Assembly: GCF_029962835.1 (NCBI RefSeq) | Contig: NC_080588.1 | Span: 11,240,001-11,304,000, forward strand | Reading direction: 5' to 3' | Length of the DNA: 64,000 nt | Source of the DNA: Magnolia sinica | Lineage: Eukaryota > Streptophyta > Magnoliopsida > Magnoliales > Magnoliaceae | Part shown: in pieces, positions 1-10,482 of the stretch | Layout of the letters: every line of letters starts with the position of its first letter | How positions within the stretch are numbered: the stretch's first letter is position 1 | Position numbers and translations under genes: made by a program | The notes under the pieces: generated by a model | The model's database searches: none | Seen by the model: only the letters and a program-made list of their open reading frames with translations | Told to the model about the DNA's origin: nothing

Positions 1-2122
1 ATTATTGGGCTCTAGCAGGCCCAGGAATAGGTGGGTTGGAAATTTAGCAATGGGTCCAAACTGGCTGCCCCTAATAGCCTGTTTTGGGGTAGCATGGCCT
101 ACCAGATTACGGATGGATTATGCACATAATATTGTCATTCTCTGAGATGTCTTTAGGCTTCATTTATGTTTACTTGGAGGCCCACCTCCATTAGATTTTT
201 ATTTTGGATATATGCTCATAGTTTTGGTTGGCCTTGGTAGGCCCATTCATCTTGGATCTTCTAGTTAGGCCCCTTGATCTTTGGGCCTGTATCTCACTAC
301 TTATTGTGATGGGTTTGTGGGCCATAATGTGCAAGTAGTTGGGCCCTTGGTTGCCCACCAAAATAACCTTGTACTTGGGCCAATTTGTGAGGCCCAACTC
401 ACTTGGATAGAGCATAGAAATTGCCCATATGGTTGGATTATCGGGCTGTCCACTAGGCCCACCACAATATGTGGATGTGTGACCTTTATGGTTGGGCCCA
501 AACCTTGCTTGAGGGCCCACCACATTGCTTATGAGTTGGGCTTTGAGTATAGCCCACTAGGCCATAAATTGCCTTAGGCCCTAGGCCTTGCTTCATATTC
601 GAGTAGTAGCGGGTTGCCTTTTGGGACCTAGTTGAGATTAGATGTCCTCCTTAGTGGCCCTAAGGGAGGCCCATGTGGTTGTTATAGGTGGTTGAAAGCC
701 TACCTTTGACCCTTGATAGGACCACTTATTTCTTTATGCTTATATATGGCCCTTCTTAGCCTTGTGGGCTACCCCAAAGTATTGGGCCCCCACTAAAGGT
801 TTGTTCCTTAGATTAATTATCTAAGTACCTGGACTTGATTCCCTCCTTGGGAAGGAGGAGTATGTTCTAAGTTATTATCGTCATATGGCACACCCTCATG
901 ACCCATATGCATCATTGAGTGATTAAATTGCATTTGTGTGTGGTCATTGGGTTGATATTTTGGAGGGATGAAGTTTTCCCTCTTGTGCACACTGAGTGCT
1001 TGGAGCTAGTGCATGATTGGTATGCATGATTCATGCATCTGACATCACATCTCATGGATATTATCACCCTTGCTTCATTAGGGCCTTGCCCCTACTGGTA
1101 TATACGTGGATGGCTGTACGTGGACACTGGAAATATATCATTTGAGTATTGGGGTGCATAGGATATCCCTGGGTGAAAGCCCTTAAACCTTCAAGGTACC
1201 TAGAGGACGCCTCAACACCGTGACCAAGTGAAAATCATGAGCGCCAAGTGCATTACACCATTAGGCCGCGCCTCCCACTGTCATGAAGTCAGTTGAGATG
1301 GGATGTGGCCTTATCCGCTCGAGTGAGTGGGCATTACTAGGCTGAGTCTGACCAACTCGTGAGTGGGTTCCCAACCTTCAAGCCTTGCTGGTGATTGGCT
1401 ATCCACAGGCTGGTAGTGTGGTCTCTTACGCTCGTTGACTATGCAGTCTTGAGAGCGGAAGTCATCATGTAGTGCATTAGACCCCGGTGATATCCCTTAT
1501 GATGGAACTGTATTGGATATGTGGACTGATTATGAGCATTGGCATTACTTCGCATTGCATTGGTATCGACTGTATAAGCCTTGTTGCATTACATAGCATT
1601 GGTATGGCTTTCTACATTCATGGCTTAACCTTGGTAAGGCTAGTGCTATTGACATTGATCATGTTTTCCTTCTATAGCTCCTATTATTCTTCTTCGCACC
1701 ATTGTCACACACTTTTACCACCCTCTAAGCTTTCTATAAGCTTATACACGATTAATGCGTGTAGGAGATCTTAGGTCGGTGTCGTAGCGGCAGAGCTTGG
1801 ATAGGAGTTGAGTCGAGGACCAGTGTTGCAGATCTTTTTCCCTTCTTTCATCATTTGATGTATTTCCTTTCAGCCATGCATCTAAAGTTCAAATTTTTAG
1901 TGGATTTTGTAATGTGCCCCTTTGTTATTTCTGAGATTTACTTGCTGTGATCTTGGATATGATCATATTGGAATGGACATGTGATTATGAAAATCCTCTT
2001 TGTAGAATCCCAGGATTGGAACCTTCTTTAGGAGACGAGAATGGGGTACTACAGAGGCTATTACAGCCAGAACCGGCTATCGGGTTCCTTGTGAGTCCAG
2101 TTACCGAGTCTGGGGCATGACA
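1..2122 (+). mobile_element. Tekay/Del-type LTR, 3' portion, cut by window edge
   Basis: This stretch aligns by eye with the 3' half of the long LTR at 48953-53201. Shared landmarks in the same order are blocks of GGCCCA words, the passage near 1141-1480 (CTGGGTGAAA, then GGCCTTATCCGCTCGAG, then AGGCTGAGTCTGACC), ACCACCCTCTAAGCTTTC near 1717, CCCAGGATTGGAACC near 2009, and a terminus GGGGCATGACA ending at 2122. It is strongly diverged, so it is much older than the element at 39.9-53.2 kb. No primer binding site follows the terminus, so it is a solo LTR or the 3' LTR of an element lying to the left. Short open frames inside it are not conserved and I do not call them genes. Confidence 0.7.
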
Positions 2123-2319
2123 TTGGTTGAAGTCACCGAGTAGGCTGGATGATTCGAATCGGGTTGAGACTGTGCGGGTTGCTCGGAGAGATCCAGGAGA
2201 ATGAGAGATAGAGAGGGGCAGAGAGTTCCTTGGGCAGGCGGAGATGGCAACTGGCGGGCTGGGTAGGGTAAGGGAAAGAAAGGGAGGGAATGGGAGTCGG
2301 GTATGGTTTTTTTGTTTTA

Positions 2320-2365
<46 letters not shown>

Positions 2366-2738
2366 GCCCAGCTCAAGCTTGAGCTTCGAGTCGAACTCAA
2401 CTCGAGCTTTAAAAAATAAGCTTGACTTTCCCCGAGTCGGCCTTTTAAACCGAGTCAATCTGAGCTGACTCGAGCTGAGTCGAGTGAGCTTTTCAAGCTA
2501 ACTCGACTCGTGTACAACCCTATTTGCAACACGCACTCTAGCCCCTGCTTGGCATTTATTATTCTCAATTCCACGCTATCCCATCTCAAATCGAATACAC
2601 AATGGCACATGGGAAGTTCCTGTAGTTAGAAGTAGTGTGGGTCCCATATAGATGCACGTGATAATTCCACTTTGCTAATCTATTTTTCAGTACCAGTAAT
2701 AGGATAGAACTCTAAAAATTAGGTATATCCAGTAATCA
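2123..2738. other. Flank between LTR and CACTA element; GAGC/CTCGA-rich repeat
   Basis: No gene is visible. The stretch holds a purine-rich run (2190-2300), a (TA)n tract (2324-2362), and then about 150 bases of imperfect TCGAGC/GACTCGAGC words that end at TGTACAACCCTA near 2521. Such CTCGA-rich blocks ending in a GTTGTACACGAG-like motif recur in plant repeats, possibly hAT-type ends, but I could not find the partner end. Confidence 0.35.
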
Positions 2739-4358
2739 TGTCACTACATCAAAATCGCTGATTAGGAACGACCATATTTTTGGTTTAGGAATGGTTTTAA
2801 GCCGTTCCTAATGCACATAGTTTTAAACCATTCCTACATATTGAAATGTCCTAGGGCAAAGTTAAAAATCTCTCTTATTTTTCTTTTCTTCCTATTTCTT
2901 CTCCTCCCATTTATTCTCATCTCTTATCTGTTAGGACTCAATTATGGATTCTAAGCAAAGACAAAAAGGGGGAGTTGTGAAAATCTTGTCTTCTCCGCCA
3001 TTTCACCCTCAGATCGATCAAACCCTAACCCTAGTTTTCACTGCAACTACATCAGATTCGAGCTCTCAATTTTCATGGAGGGAGTCTCAGGCGATGCCAG
3101 CGATGCATTTGTCAATCCTCTTATGAAATGGAGAAGCAAATTCTTAAGGGTGTTTCAGTACTACCTAGATCAATCGACGCCACCTGTCGAAATGGAATCT
3201 CACACTCGGCTCCAACAGCACCAATAGCTGCTTAGAAAAATTTGTGCTTATCATGATAATCTAACTTCTATTAGATGGCGTAACAATAGGTGCAAATTTG
3301 TACTAGTTTTCATGGGTAGTTCCTTCAAAAACAAGGAAAAGAATTTTTTCTTTAGATTTATTTCATTTGTTTATTCTATGTTGCAAACATCTTTGTTTTT
3401 CAAGAATGTAACTTTGATAGTTAATGTGGTCGAAATTTACTAGGGAATACTAATCTAACTGAGATGAATATATGAAACACAAACAATTCAAATAGGTTAG
3501 TTGCATTCATCATCACTTGTATACCACTTGGATGGATAGATCAACATGACTCTTGAGTCTTACCAACCCACTAAACTGCTGTTTTAGAAACTAGACAGAA
3601 TGTTGACTTGCTTTCATCTACGTTCGATTCAAACTTCCAACTAGCTCAGTTTAGGTCGACCCATGACATCAAATTGTGATGACAAAGGTAAAGAAAAAGG
3701 ACAGGAGTTTCCTGTAAGGAGTGTTGTAGGGTGTCTATGCAACAAGAAGCTCTGTAGGCCCACCATGATGTATGAGTGACATCTACTCCATCCATTAGTT
3801 GAGACAACTCATTTTAGGACTTGAGCAAAAAGCTGAAAAATCTAAAACTCAAGCATGGTGTCTCATTGTTTCATGTGGTATTTCCCACATCAATCTTGGA
3901 TCATCCTAAAACTCAAGGAATAAGTTATTTAGCTTCTAGCCTTATGACAGTGACAACCAAGAATAGAACGCAGAGTAAAATCCCTCTTTTGTTGTTGTCT
4001 CTGCCTTCAGCTCTACTTGGGTAATTCTTAAGTAATAGCAATCATTTCAAAAATAAGATATTTAGAGAACAGTTATGTTGCTATTTAATCATCATGTAAC
4101 TTACACTAATGTACTAGTTAAGATTCTTTACATAGGGAAATGATCCCTTTTACAGCAACAATTTTAGAAAATTTTGAGAATAGTCTATCCATATGTATTT
4201 ATGTATGTATATCATGTCTAAACCATATCACAAGAACTACTGAATGTGCCATATAAATAATTTCTTGATGGATCTTCACATGGTGGCAGAAGGGGTGAGC
4301 ACTTTGGGCATGCCTCTAGGGGCAAAACTGTCTTAGTATTCTTCTCTAATGACCAGGT

Positions 4359-4390
<32 letters not shown>

Positions 4391-4710
4391 CTTTCATGTT
4401 TGATGAATCATGGCATTTTGTTAATTGGATTTTGTTATTTTTAACTACCATTCTTTTTATGGAAAACCCATTGAAGATGAGATTTTGAGGATAATTTGCT
4501 ACCTTGACCCTTAATTATTCAAGAAGGGTATTTCTTCAAGCTGTTTGGTTATATTTTTTTTAACCAAAGTACATCATAGGAGAATTGATTGACTAATAGA
4601 TATTTTTTTCTTGGATGTCCTTAGGAAGATGGGCCAGTGGTTTTGAAGGGTTGAATGTGAATGAGATTTCATATGTGGAAGCTTATGGTGTTTCTATCAG
4701 ACCTTTGATA

Positions 4711-4908
4711 GTGGGCCTCTCTCTTATCAAAGGAGTTGCTGCAAAAGGAGATATCTGTTTGGATGGAACACTACTAGCTTACCACATGCATAGAGGGTAT
4801 GGATCAGGGGCGAACAGTTGGCTCATACAATTGGAGCGAGGCTGGTGCAATGATATCAGAAATTGTGTTTATCGCAAGACAACTTGTTGTGGTTCATTGA
4901 ATTACATC
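4711..4908 (+). pseudogene. Pectin acetylesterase fragment captured in a CACTA element
   Basis: A 66-residue stretch within a 117-codon open frame (4615-4968) matches the N-terminal part of plant pectin acetylesterases (CAZy family CE13, secreted enzymes removing acetyl groups from pectin). Visible family landmarks in order are CLDGT, a YHxHRGYGSGANSW stretch, WLIQLE, GWC and NCVYRKTT. The normal GGGWC motif after QLE, near the catalytic site, reads ERGWC, so a glycine is replaced by arginine, and the following RRGSS-like segment is CCGSL. Similarity stops at about residue 98; the catalytic Ser/Asp/His regions are absent. The signal peptide and upstream exon are also absent. It is a captured fragment (Pack-CACTA style), not a functional gene. 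Whether it came from the genomic gene or a spliced copy cannot be told from one exon. Confidence 0.8.
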
Positions 4909-6659
4909 GACATGGCACGTTTGTGGGAGACCCAAGCTAATCATCATTGGGTGGGCCACACTGTGTAGATGCACTGGACCAAATATCAGACAGATGTACT
5001 CATCCAGTGAGCTATGCATGTATGTTGAATTTGGATTGTGAGTCATTTCTTTTTGTACATATGTTTCAAACATGATGAGTGGCCTGACCTAATTTTCCAT
5101 GGTTGGTGATTCAAGTGGGGCTCACCTAATGAGTGGCTTGATCTCACATGTTTACAAGGGTGGCTTGATCTAGTATTTGTGTACCACCAAAAGTAGAAAG
5201 AAAGGTGTTTGTATTCAAAAGGGTCCCTCTTTTTTACGTTCTATTATTTTTTACTTTTTGGTATTAGATTAGTACATCTGATGCAGCCCCATTAATTCAT
5301 GTAGGATGCCAAGAATAAGAACATCGAGCATATGATTGAGATGTAGACTCATCTAGCTCGAGCTTTGAGTACCATGGAGATATGGATTCTTTCTTAAGAA
5401 TTCAAATCCAAGATTGTAACTTCATCACCTAAGACGTGAAAATGTAAGTGTGGAGATGAAGTTACAATGCTTCTCTCTCACTATTCTGGACAGCTTAGGT
5501 GGAATGGTATGTATCTTCTCTTTCACTATCCAGGATTTTTCTTATTTCTATTTAGGAAAGAAATCAATGGGCATTTTTTTATTGGTTCTGTTCCTGAATG
5601 CATTATTTATGTATTGTGGACAAAATTAGACTAGTAGAATGGTCAAGTTCACTGAATGCATATAGAAAATGTTGATAGTTTGTAAATATTTTAGTCGTTC
5701 ATTTCTTTCATAAACATGAACCTCATATCTCGGCCACAACTCTAGATGGTATGGTCCATTAGTTGAATGAATGGGGTGGATAGGAAATGAAATCCTACTC
5801 TTGCGACTAGTCATCATGAATGGGAATGTCATGCAGTGTGAGATAGGAATGCAGCAAATTGGTTTGCAAGCCCACCTTACGAGCGAAGCATTGCATAAGA
5901 TGTCGGGCAATGCCTCAAAAGCTGGTTTTACTCTCATTTTCTTGAATAAAATTAGATATAAGGTACTTTCCATTTTTTTATCTATAGTGAGAAATCTACA
6001 CATTTTGTTTTCATTTATATGTGGAATGGAGGATTTTAGAGAATTGTAGAAACATGTGAATTCTCTAGTCCAGTTGCATAGAATTATGATGTGGTGTCTT
6101 CTGATTGGATGCAGATGCATTTGTCACAATGTGAGATGCATGTGAGATCTGAACTTTCCATTTGTTGAGCTACACTTTCTAGGTAGAAGATCTAAGCATT
6201 ATTTCCAACATGATGAAAAGATCATACTCAGGTAATCATTCATTTGTCTTGTTTGTTTGTGGGAACCAAAAACATGCATTTTAAAATCTACGTTATCTTG
6301 TTTGACTTCTTGACATGTTTTGTTCTCTTAAACTTTCAGATGAAGACTTTGGCAGTGATCGTTGCAGAGGTACCAATGTTGCTTGGTTGAAATGATGCGT
6401 GGATAAAGAGGTTGTATTGGCCAAGCAAGGAGTGGACGACATGGAGGATTTTTTTTTTTTTTTATAATGTATTTAGACAAATTGCAACTTATTATTGTAA
6501 ATATTATATATCTTTTATTGTGAAGTAGTACAGTATTTCTTTAATATTTATTTTTTTATTGTACTACAACATTTTTTGGGTTTCAAATATTAAAGAAAAA
6601 AATACAGGTTCCAATTGGAAAAAATTTACAGGCTTTTACTAGTGGTTGCACGGTTTTTA

Positions 6660-6965
6660 CTGGTGCTTCTTGAAAGAGTTCAAAACCGTTTTGAAATTGC
6701 TGTTTTATGAATTTTATGACGGTTTTTTCTAAACTTTGCGACGGTTTTCAACTGTTCTTATTCAAAAAATTGCAACGGTTTTATTCAAAAATTACCAACG
6801 GTTTAGAACCGTTTCTATTCAAACATTTGCGACGGTTTTCAACCGTTCCTATTCTAAAATTTATGACAGTTTTCAACTGTTCCTATTTTTTTAAATGTCC
6901 TATTTAGGAACGGTTTTAAACCATTCCTAAATGATTCAGGAACGGTTTTCAACCATATATAAATA
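6660..6965. repeat. CACTA subterminal repeats, right end
   Basis: About eight degenerate copies of a roughly 40-base unit built around GACGGTTTTCAACCGTTCC, separated by ATTCAAAAATT-like spacers. Several units are inverted within themselves (AACGGTTT next to AAACCGTT). Matching words occur in the first 110 bases of the element. In the En/Spm family such repeats bind the element's regulatory protein; here that role is inferred. Confidence 0.7.
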
Positions 6966-6985
6966 GGGATTTTTGTGTAGTGTGT

Positions 6986-8190
6986 GGGCCATACTACATG
7001 AAACTGCAAGCATTGAATGTTCGCCATTGGAAACTGTGGGGACCACAAATTTTGTATCATGATTATATTTGTTACTATAGTTTATCTGATTGATAATAAT
7101 CCTATGAACGGTTTTGATGGAATATAAACATCATGGTTGGCTCTAGAAAGGTTTCAATGGTATGCTTTCAGTTCATACTTTTCATTTACTGTAGCTAACA
7201 TGAGTTTTAGATCTAACTGATTTTTAGAAACTCATCCTATTGTCGCCTCGAAAAACCAATGTACCAAGTGGATTTGTGATGCCCATTTATATGGCCTCAT
7301 GCAACATTTCTACCACCTAGTGTGTGTTATATACAGCTGTAAATCCCCAAAACTTTTTATCTTCCAAAAAAATAAAATGGATTAAGTGCCTACCCACCTC
7401 ACCTAAATAGTATTACCCTTTCTTGAGGCCTGTACATGAATTATTTATCTACATCATCCATGCGTTTTAGCATATGAGGCAAATCCAAAACTCAGACCAT
7501 ACAATAAGAAACAATGGCATTTGATCATTAAGATTATATAACTTATAATGGGCCACAAATGTTTTAAATCAAGATGATATTTGTTCTTTCCCTTCATTAA
7601 GGTTTATGTGATCTTATCAATAAGTTAGATGGTAAATAAAAATTACAGAAAATGTTTTTAATGGTGAAACGTTCAATCACTATTGCTTCCTCTGGTATGC
7701 TCTACCTAAAATTTGTATATGCTTCATCTTTTTTTCTCATTCAATAAAATGATCCAAAAAATGGATGGACAACATGGATATAAAATGAATGTATCAAGGT
7801 GGGCTGAACAAGGGCCGCACCATCTTGGGTGAGGATGGGACCACACCTAACCTGCTCCCCCTCAATTTGGGTGTGGATTCAGTGTATCCCCATATCCACC
7901 AATGCGGGTGGAATACCTAACTGTGGGGCCACCTTGATGTATGTGCCTTGTATCCACTCCGTCCATCCAATTTGAAATTTCATTTTATTACATTATCTTA
8001 AAAATAAGAAGATCCAAATCTCATGTGGACCATAATATATGAAATAGTGGTAATCGATTATTAAAAACTTGTCATAAACCACAAAAGTTTTGGATCAACG
8101 TGATATTTGTGTGGTATCTTCATCCAGGTCTTTATGACCTTTTTTATGGGAAAATTTGAATTGGCCTACTATACGAAATATGTAACCGAT
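6986..8190. other. Intergenic repeat-derived sequence, no gene seen
   Basis: AT-rich DNA interspersed with GGGCCACA, CCACCTTGATGTATG and CATCCATTT words that recur across the window in LTR and MITE interiors. No frame longer than about 70 codons, no splice-like coding pattern and no clear element ends were found. Confidence 0.4.
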
Positions 8191-8194
8191 CATA

Positions 8195-8810
8195 GAAGGG
8201 GTATTTTAGAGCTGTGCCGATTAATAATACCCAAACAAACTCCTCGAGTTATTGAGGAATCAATTGTGAGATGAGCTGACCATGAGGACCGACGCCAAGT
8301 TGAACCGCTTAGGGTCAAAGGTTAGCAATCACCTTCTGAGTTTATTAGATTGACCCCGACCTGGAAGTGGGGATATTCGGAGAGAATCCCACCTTGAACC
8401 AAGAAAGGAAATATTCGATATGATTCTAACCGAAGATTATGCTGACTAAGGTGGGCTCGACGAGACTTTTGGAAACAAATTCCCCTTCAAACAAGGATCC
8501 TTCAACATACCTAGCATATCCCACTAGGATACGTAAGTCCAGTATATCTCAAAAGGATACACTAGTTCAGAATCCGCCTAAGAGCCTTTTAAATACACCC
8601 ACTGCCATTGGAGGAAGGTAAGCACCAAAAATCCTAAGTCAAGTCCCGTTTCTACTTTAATTCGACTCACCTGACTTAGGCATTAGAGGGTCCTTGGCCA
8701 TAACAGGTGCCCCCATTGTCCTTTACATACTACTATTGCAGGTATCCGTACGCCTCCAGGTGTAGCCCTTGCCCATCTAGATTCGAGCAACAACAATCAA
8801 CTAGTTGGAT
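8195..8810 (+). mobile_element. Possible Tat-type Ty3/gypsy LTR fragment
   Basis: The passage ACTTAGGCATTAGAGGGTCC followed by a run ending in GGTGCCCCC (about 8676-8720) is characteristic of the U5 part of Tat/Retand-like LTRs. It sits downstream of a TTTTAAATAC TATA-like box near 8590. Upstream text (8240-8580) rich in GAGG, GACCCCGACC and ATATTCGG resembles U3 of such LTRs. I could not locate TG/CA ends, a primer site or target duplications, so the boundaries are approximate and the assignment tentative. Confidence 0.4.
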
Positions 8811-9007
8811 GGAAAATAAACATTCTTAAGGCACTCCATCTCTCTCTATCAATTTTGAAATTTAAAAATTACAGATTTTATATCATGAACTTAGGTGCAT
8901 ACTGAGAAGAAAAGAAATAACATTCCTATGTGGAGTGATTTGTAAAGAACATTCAACTATTGCTTCAGCTTCCCTACTAATCTCATTTCCCTTATCTACG
9001 TGCTCTA

Positions 9008-9050
<43 letters not shown>

Positions 9051-9403
9051 CGGGTTTGGGCTCGAGCTAGACTCGGGCCAGGCCTACCAAAAACATCCAG
9101 ACTAGGCTTGGGTTGGCACAAATTTGGACAGAGCTTGGCCCACCCTTACCCGGCCCATTGACACCCCTACCCAAATGAGCTGGGAAAATGGATAGACAAC
9201 ATTGATTAGATACATACATCATGGTGGGACTCACAAAACTTTTTCGGCACCGACTAGTACCGAGGGAGGGGACACTACCAAATCCCAATCCCTAGGGGAT
9301 AACATCCACTCTGTCCATCAATTGTGCCAGCTCCTTTGGGTGATCCCATAAACCAAGCAGATCCAAAGTTAAAGTGAACCACACAACAAAAAATAGGGGT
9401 GTT
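8811..9403. other. Unassigned sequence with CT microsatellite and GTGTCAATGGGCC-type block
   Basis: No gene seen. A (CT)17 tract spans 9013-9046. Next to it (9055-9175) is a block of GGGCTCGAGC, GGCCAGGCC and GGCCCATTGACACCCCTAC words. Read on the minus strand this begins GTAGGGGTGTCAATGGGCC, a motif I associate with hAT-like repeat ends in plants; its other end was not found. Confidence 0.35.
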
Positions 9404-9944
9404 GATTAACTAGTGTTGCCAACACCACCCCCAGTGGTGGTGTGTTGATGCGTTGGGTGTTGTGGGGCTAATATAATGTATGTATTTTATATCCATGTCA
9501 TCCATTTATTTTTCCAGCTCATTTAAGGGCATAAACCCAATAAATTAAGTAGATCTAAAGTTTAAGTGGACAACACCAAAGGAAATAGTGGGGATAATAG
9601 CACCCACCATTGAATCCTTTCTTGGGCCCACGATAATGTTTATTAGTCATCTAACCTGTTGATAGGTCAATCAGATCTGGATGAAGGGAAAACATAAATA
9701 TCAACCTAATCCAAAACTTTTGTGGCCTTAAGAAGTTTTTATTAGTGGGTGTCATTTTCCCCACCGTTTCATGTGGTGTGGTCCACCTGAGCTTCAGATA
9801 TGCTTCATTTTTGGGCTCATGCTCTAAAATGAGGGGGGAAAATATGAAAGGCATGGATATAAAACACATACATCATTGGGCCCCCACAGTACCCAACACA
9901 TTGATAACCACCGTTAGGGGTGGCGTCGGCAACACCACCTAATC
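9404..9944. mobile_element. MITE with about 100-bp terminal inverted repeats
   Basis: The left arm (about 9404-9505, core GTGTTGCCAACACCACC) and the right arm (about 9845-9944) are inverted copies of each other. Both run through GTTGGGT, GGGGC and ATGTATGT then TTTATATCCATG in matching order, with scattered mismatches. The core unit is 523 bases (9413-9935). No coding capacity is seen. Long TIRs are more typical of Mutator-like or hAT-like MITEs, but I could not define the target duplication, so the superfamily is open. Confidence 0.6.
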
Positions 9945-10432
9945 TGTGTCTAGGAATAGTGAGGACGGAGCTAGCCATTGTTGAAATCTTCTAGGGCCCA
10001 CCTTGATGTTAATATAATAGGTGAGTCCCACTTTTGATGAATGTAAGACTAAGTATCCATCCCATTTAGTGTGCCCGAAAAGGTTTCAATTGTGCACATC
10101 ATTATCCTAACTGTTTCCTTTGGTGTGGCCCACTGCAGTATTGGATCTGCTTAATTTTTTAGGCTCACTTTGACATGCCACTGTTGGGGTGGCGTCCACT
10201 TGATCCGCATCCAAGAATAATGGGGATGGAGCTGCCCACTATTGAAACCTTCCATAGTCCACCGTGATGGTAATAGGTGAGTCCCACATGGATGAGTGGA
10301 AGACCAAGTATCCATCCAATTTAGTGGGCCCGAGAAGGTTTTAATTGTGTTTATCATTATCTTGATTGTTTCCTTTGGTGTGGCCCACTTTAGTCTTGAA
10401 TCTGCTTAATTTTTTAGATTCACTTTCTAACA
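9908..10432 (+). repeat. Tandem duplication, unit about 270 bp
   Basis: Two consecutive imperfect copies begin at about 9908 and 10181. Each reads GGGGTGGCGTC, then a GGAATAG/AGAATAA word, GGAGCT, TTGAAA, AATAGGTGAGTCCCAC, AAGTATCCATCC, TTTAGTG, TTTCCTTTGGTGTGGCCCAC and ATCTGCTTAATTTTTTAG. The first copy overlaps the right arm of the neighbouring MITE, so the duplication happened after that MITE inserted or includes a related copy. The second copy ends just before the truncated Athila. Confidence 0.65.
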
Positions 10433-10482
10433 TGAGCTGGTTGTGAAAGGCCTTAAAGGTTTTGCCATAGCTAATATTTTTC

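Larger units (their letters stand above)
2742..6982. mobile_element. Non-autonomous CACTA transposon carrying host gene sequence
   Basis: The left end begins CACTACATCAAAATC at 2742. The right end, read on the minus strand from 6982, begins CACTACACAAAAATC, matching at 13 of 15 positions. Both ends are flanked by the 3-bp target duplication TGT (2739-2741 and 6983-6985), as expected for the CACTA (En/Spm) superfamily. Subterminal regions carry repeated GGAACGGTTT/AACCGTTCC words at both ends (2780-2850 and about 6660-6960), the usual transposase-binding arrangement. At 4.2 kb with no long open frame, no TNPD/transposase is recognisable, so it must depend on an autonomous relative. It carries a pectin acetylesterase fragment (separate entry). 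Confidence 0.85.

Noticed and set aside
191..577. Overlapping frames of about 75-110 codons on both strands near the left edge
   Set aside because: They lie in GGCCCA-rich LTR text, are open on both strands from composition, and match no protein family.
1985..2468. Frames with IYIYIY runs (also at 4218, 26415, 29552, 40915, 41971)
   Set aside because: They are translations of (TA)n microsatellites.
4615..4968. A functional pectin acetylesterase gene
   Set aside because: Only an N-terminal piece is present, the GGGWC motif is mutated, the catalytic regions are missing and it lies inside a CACTA element.
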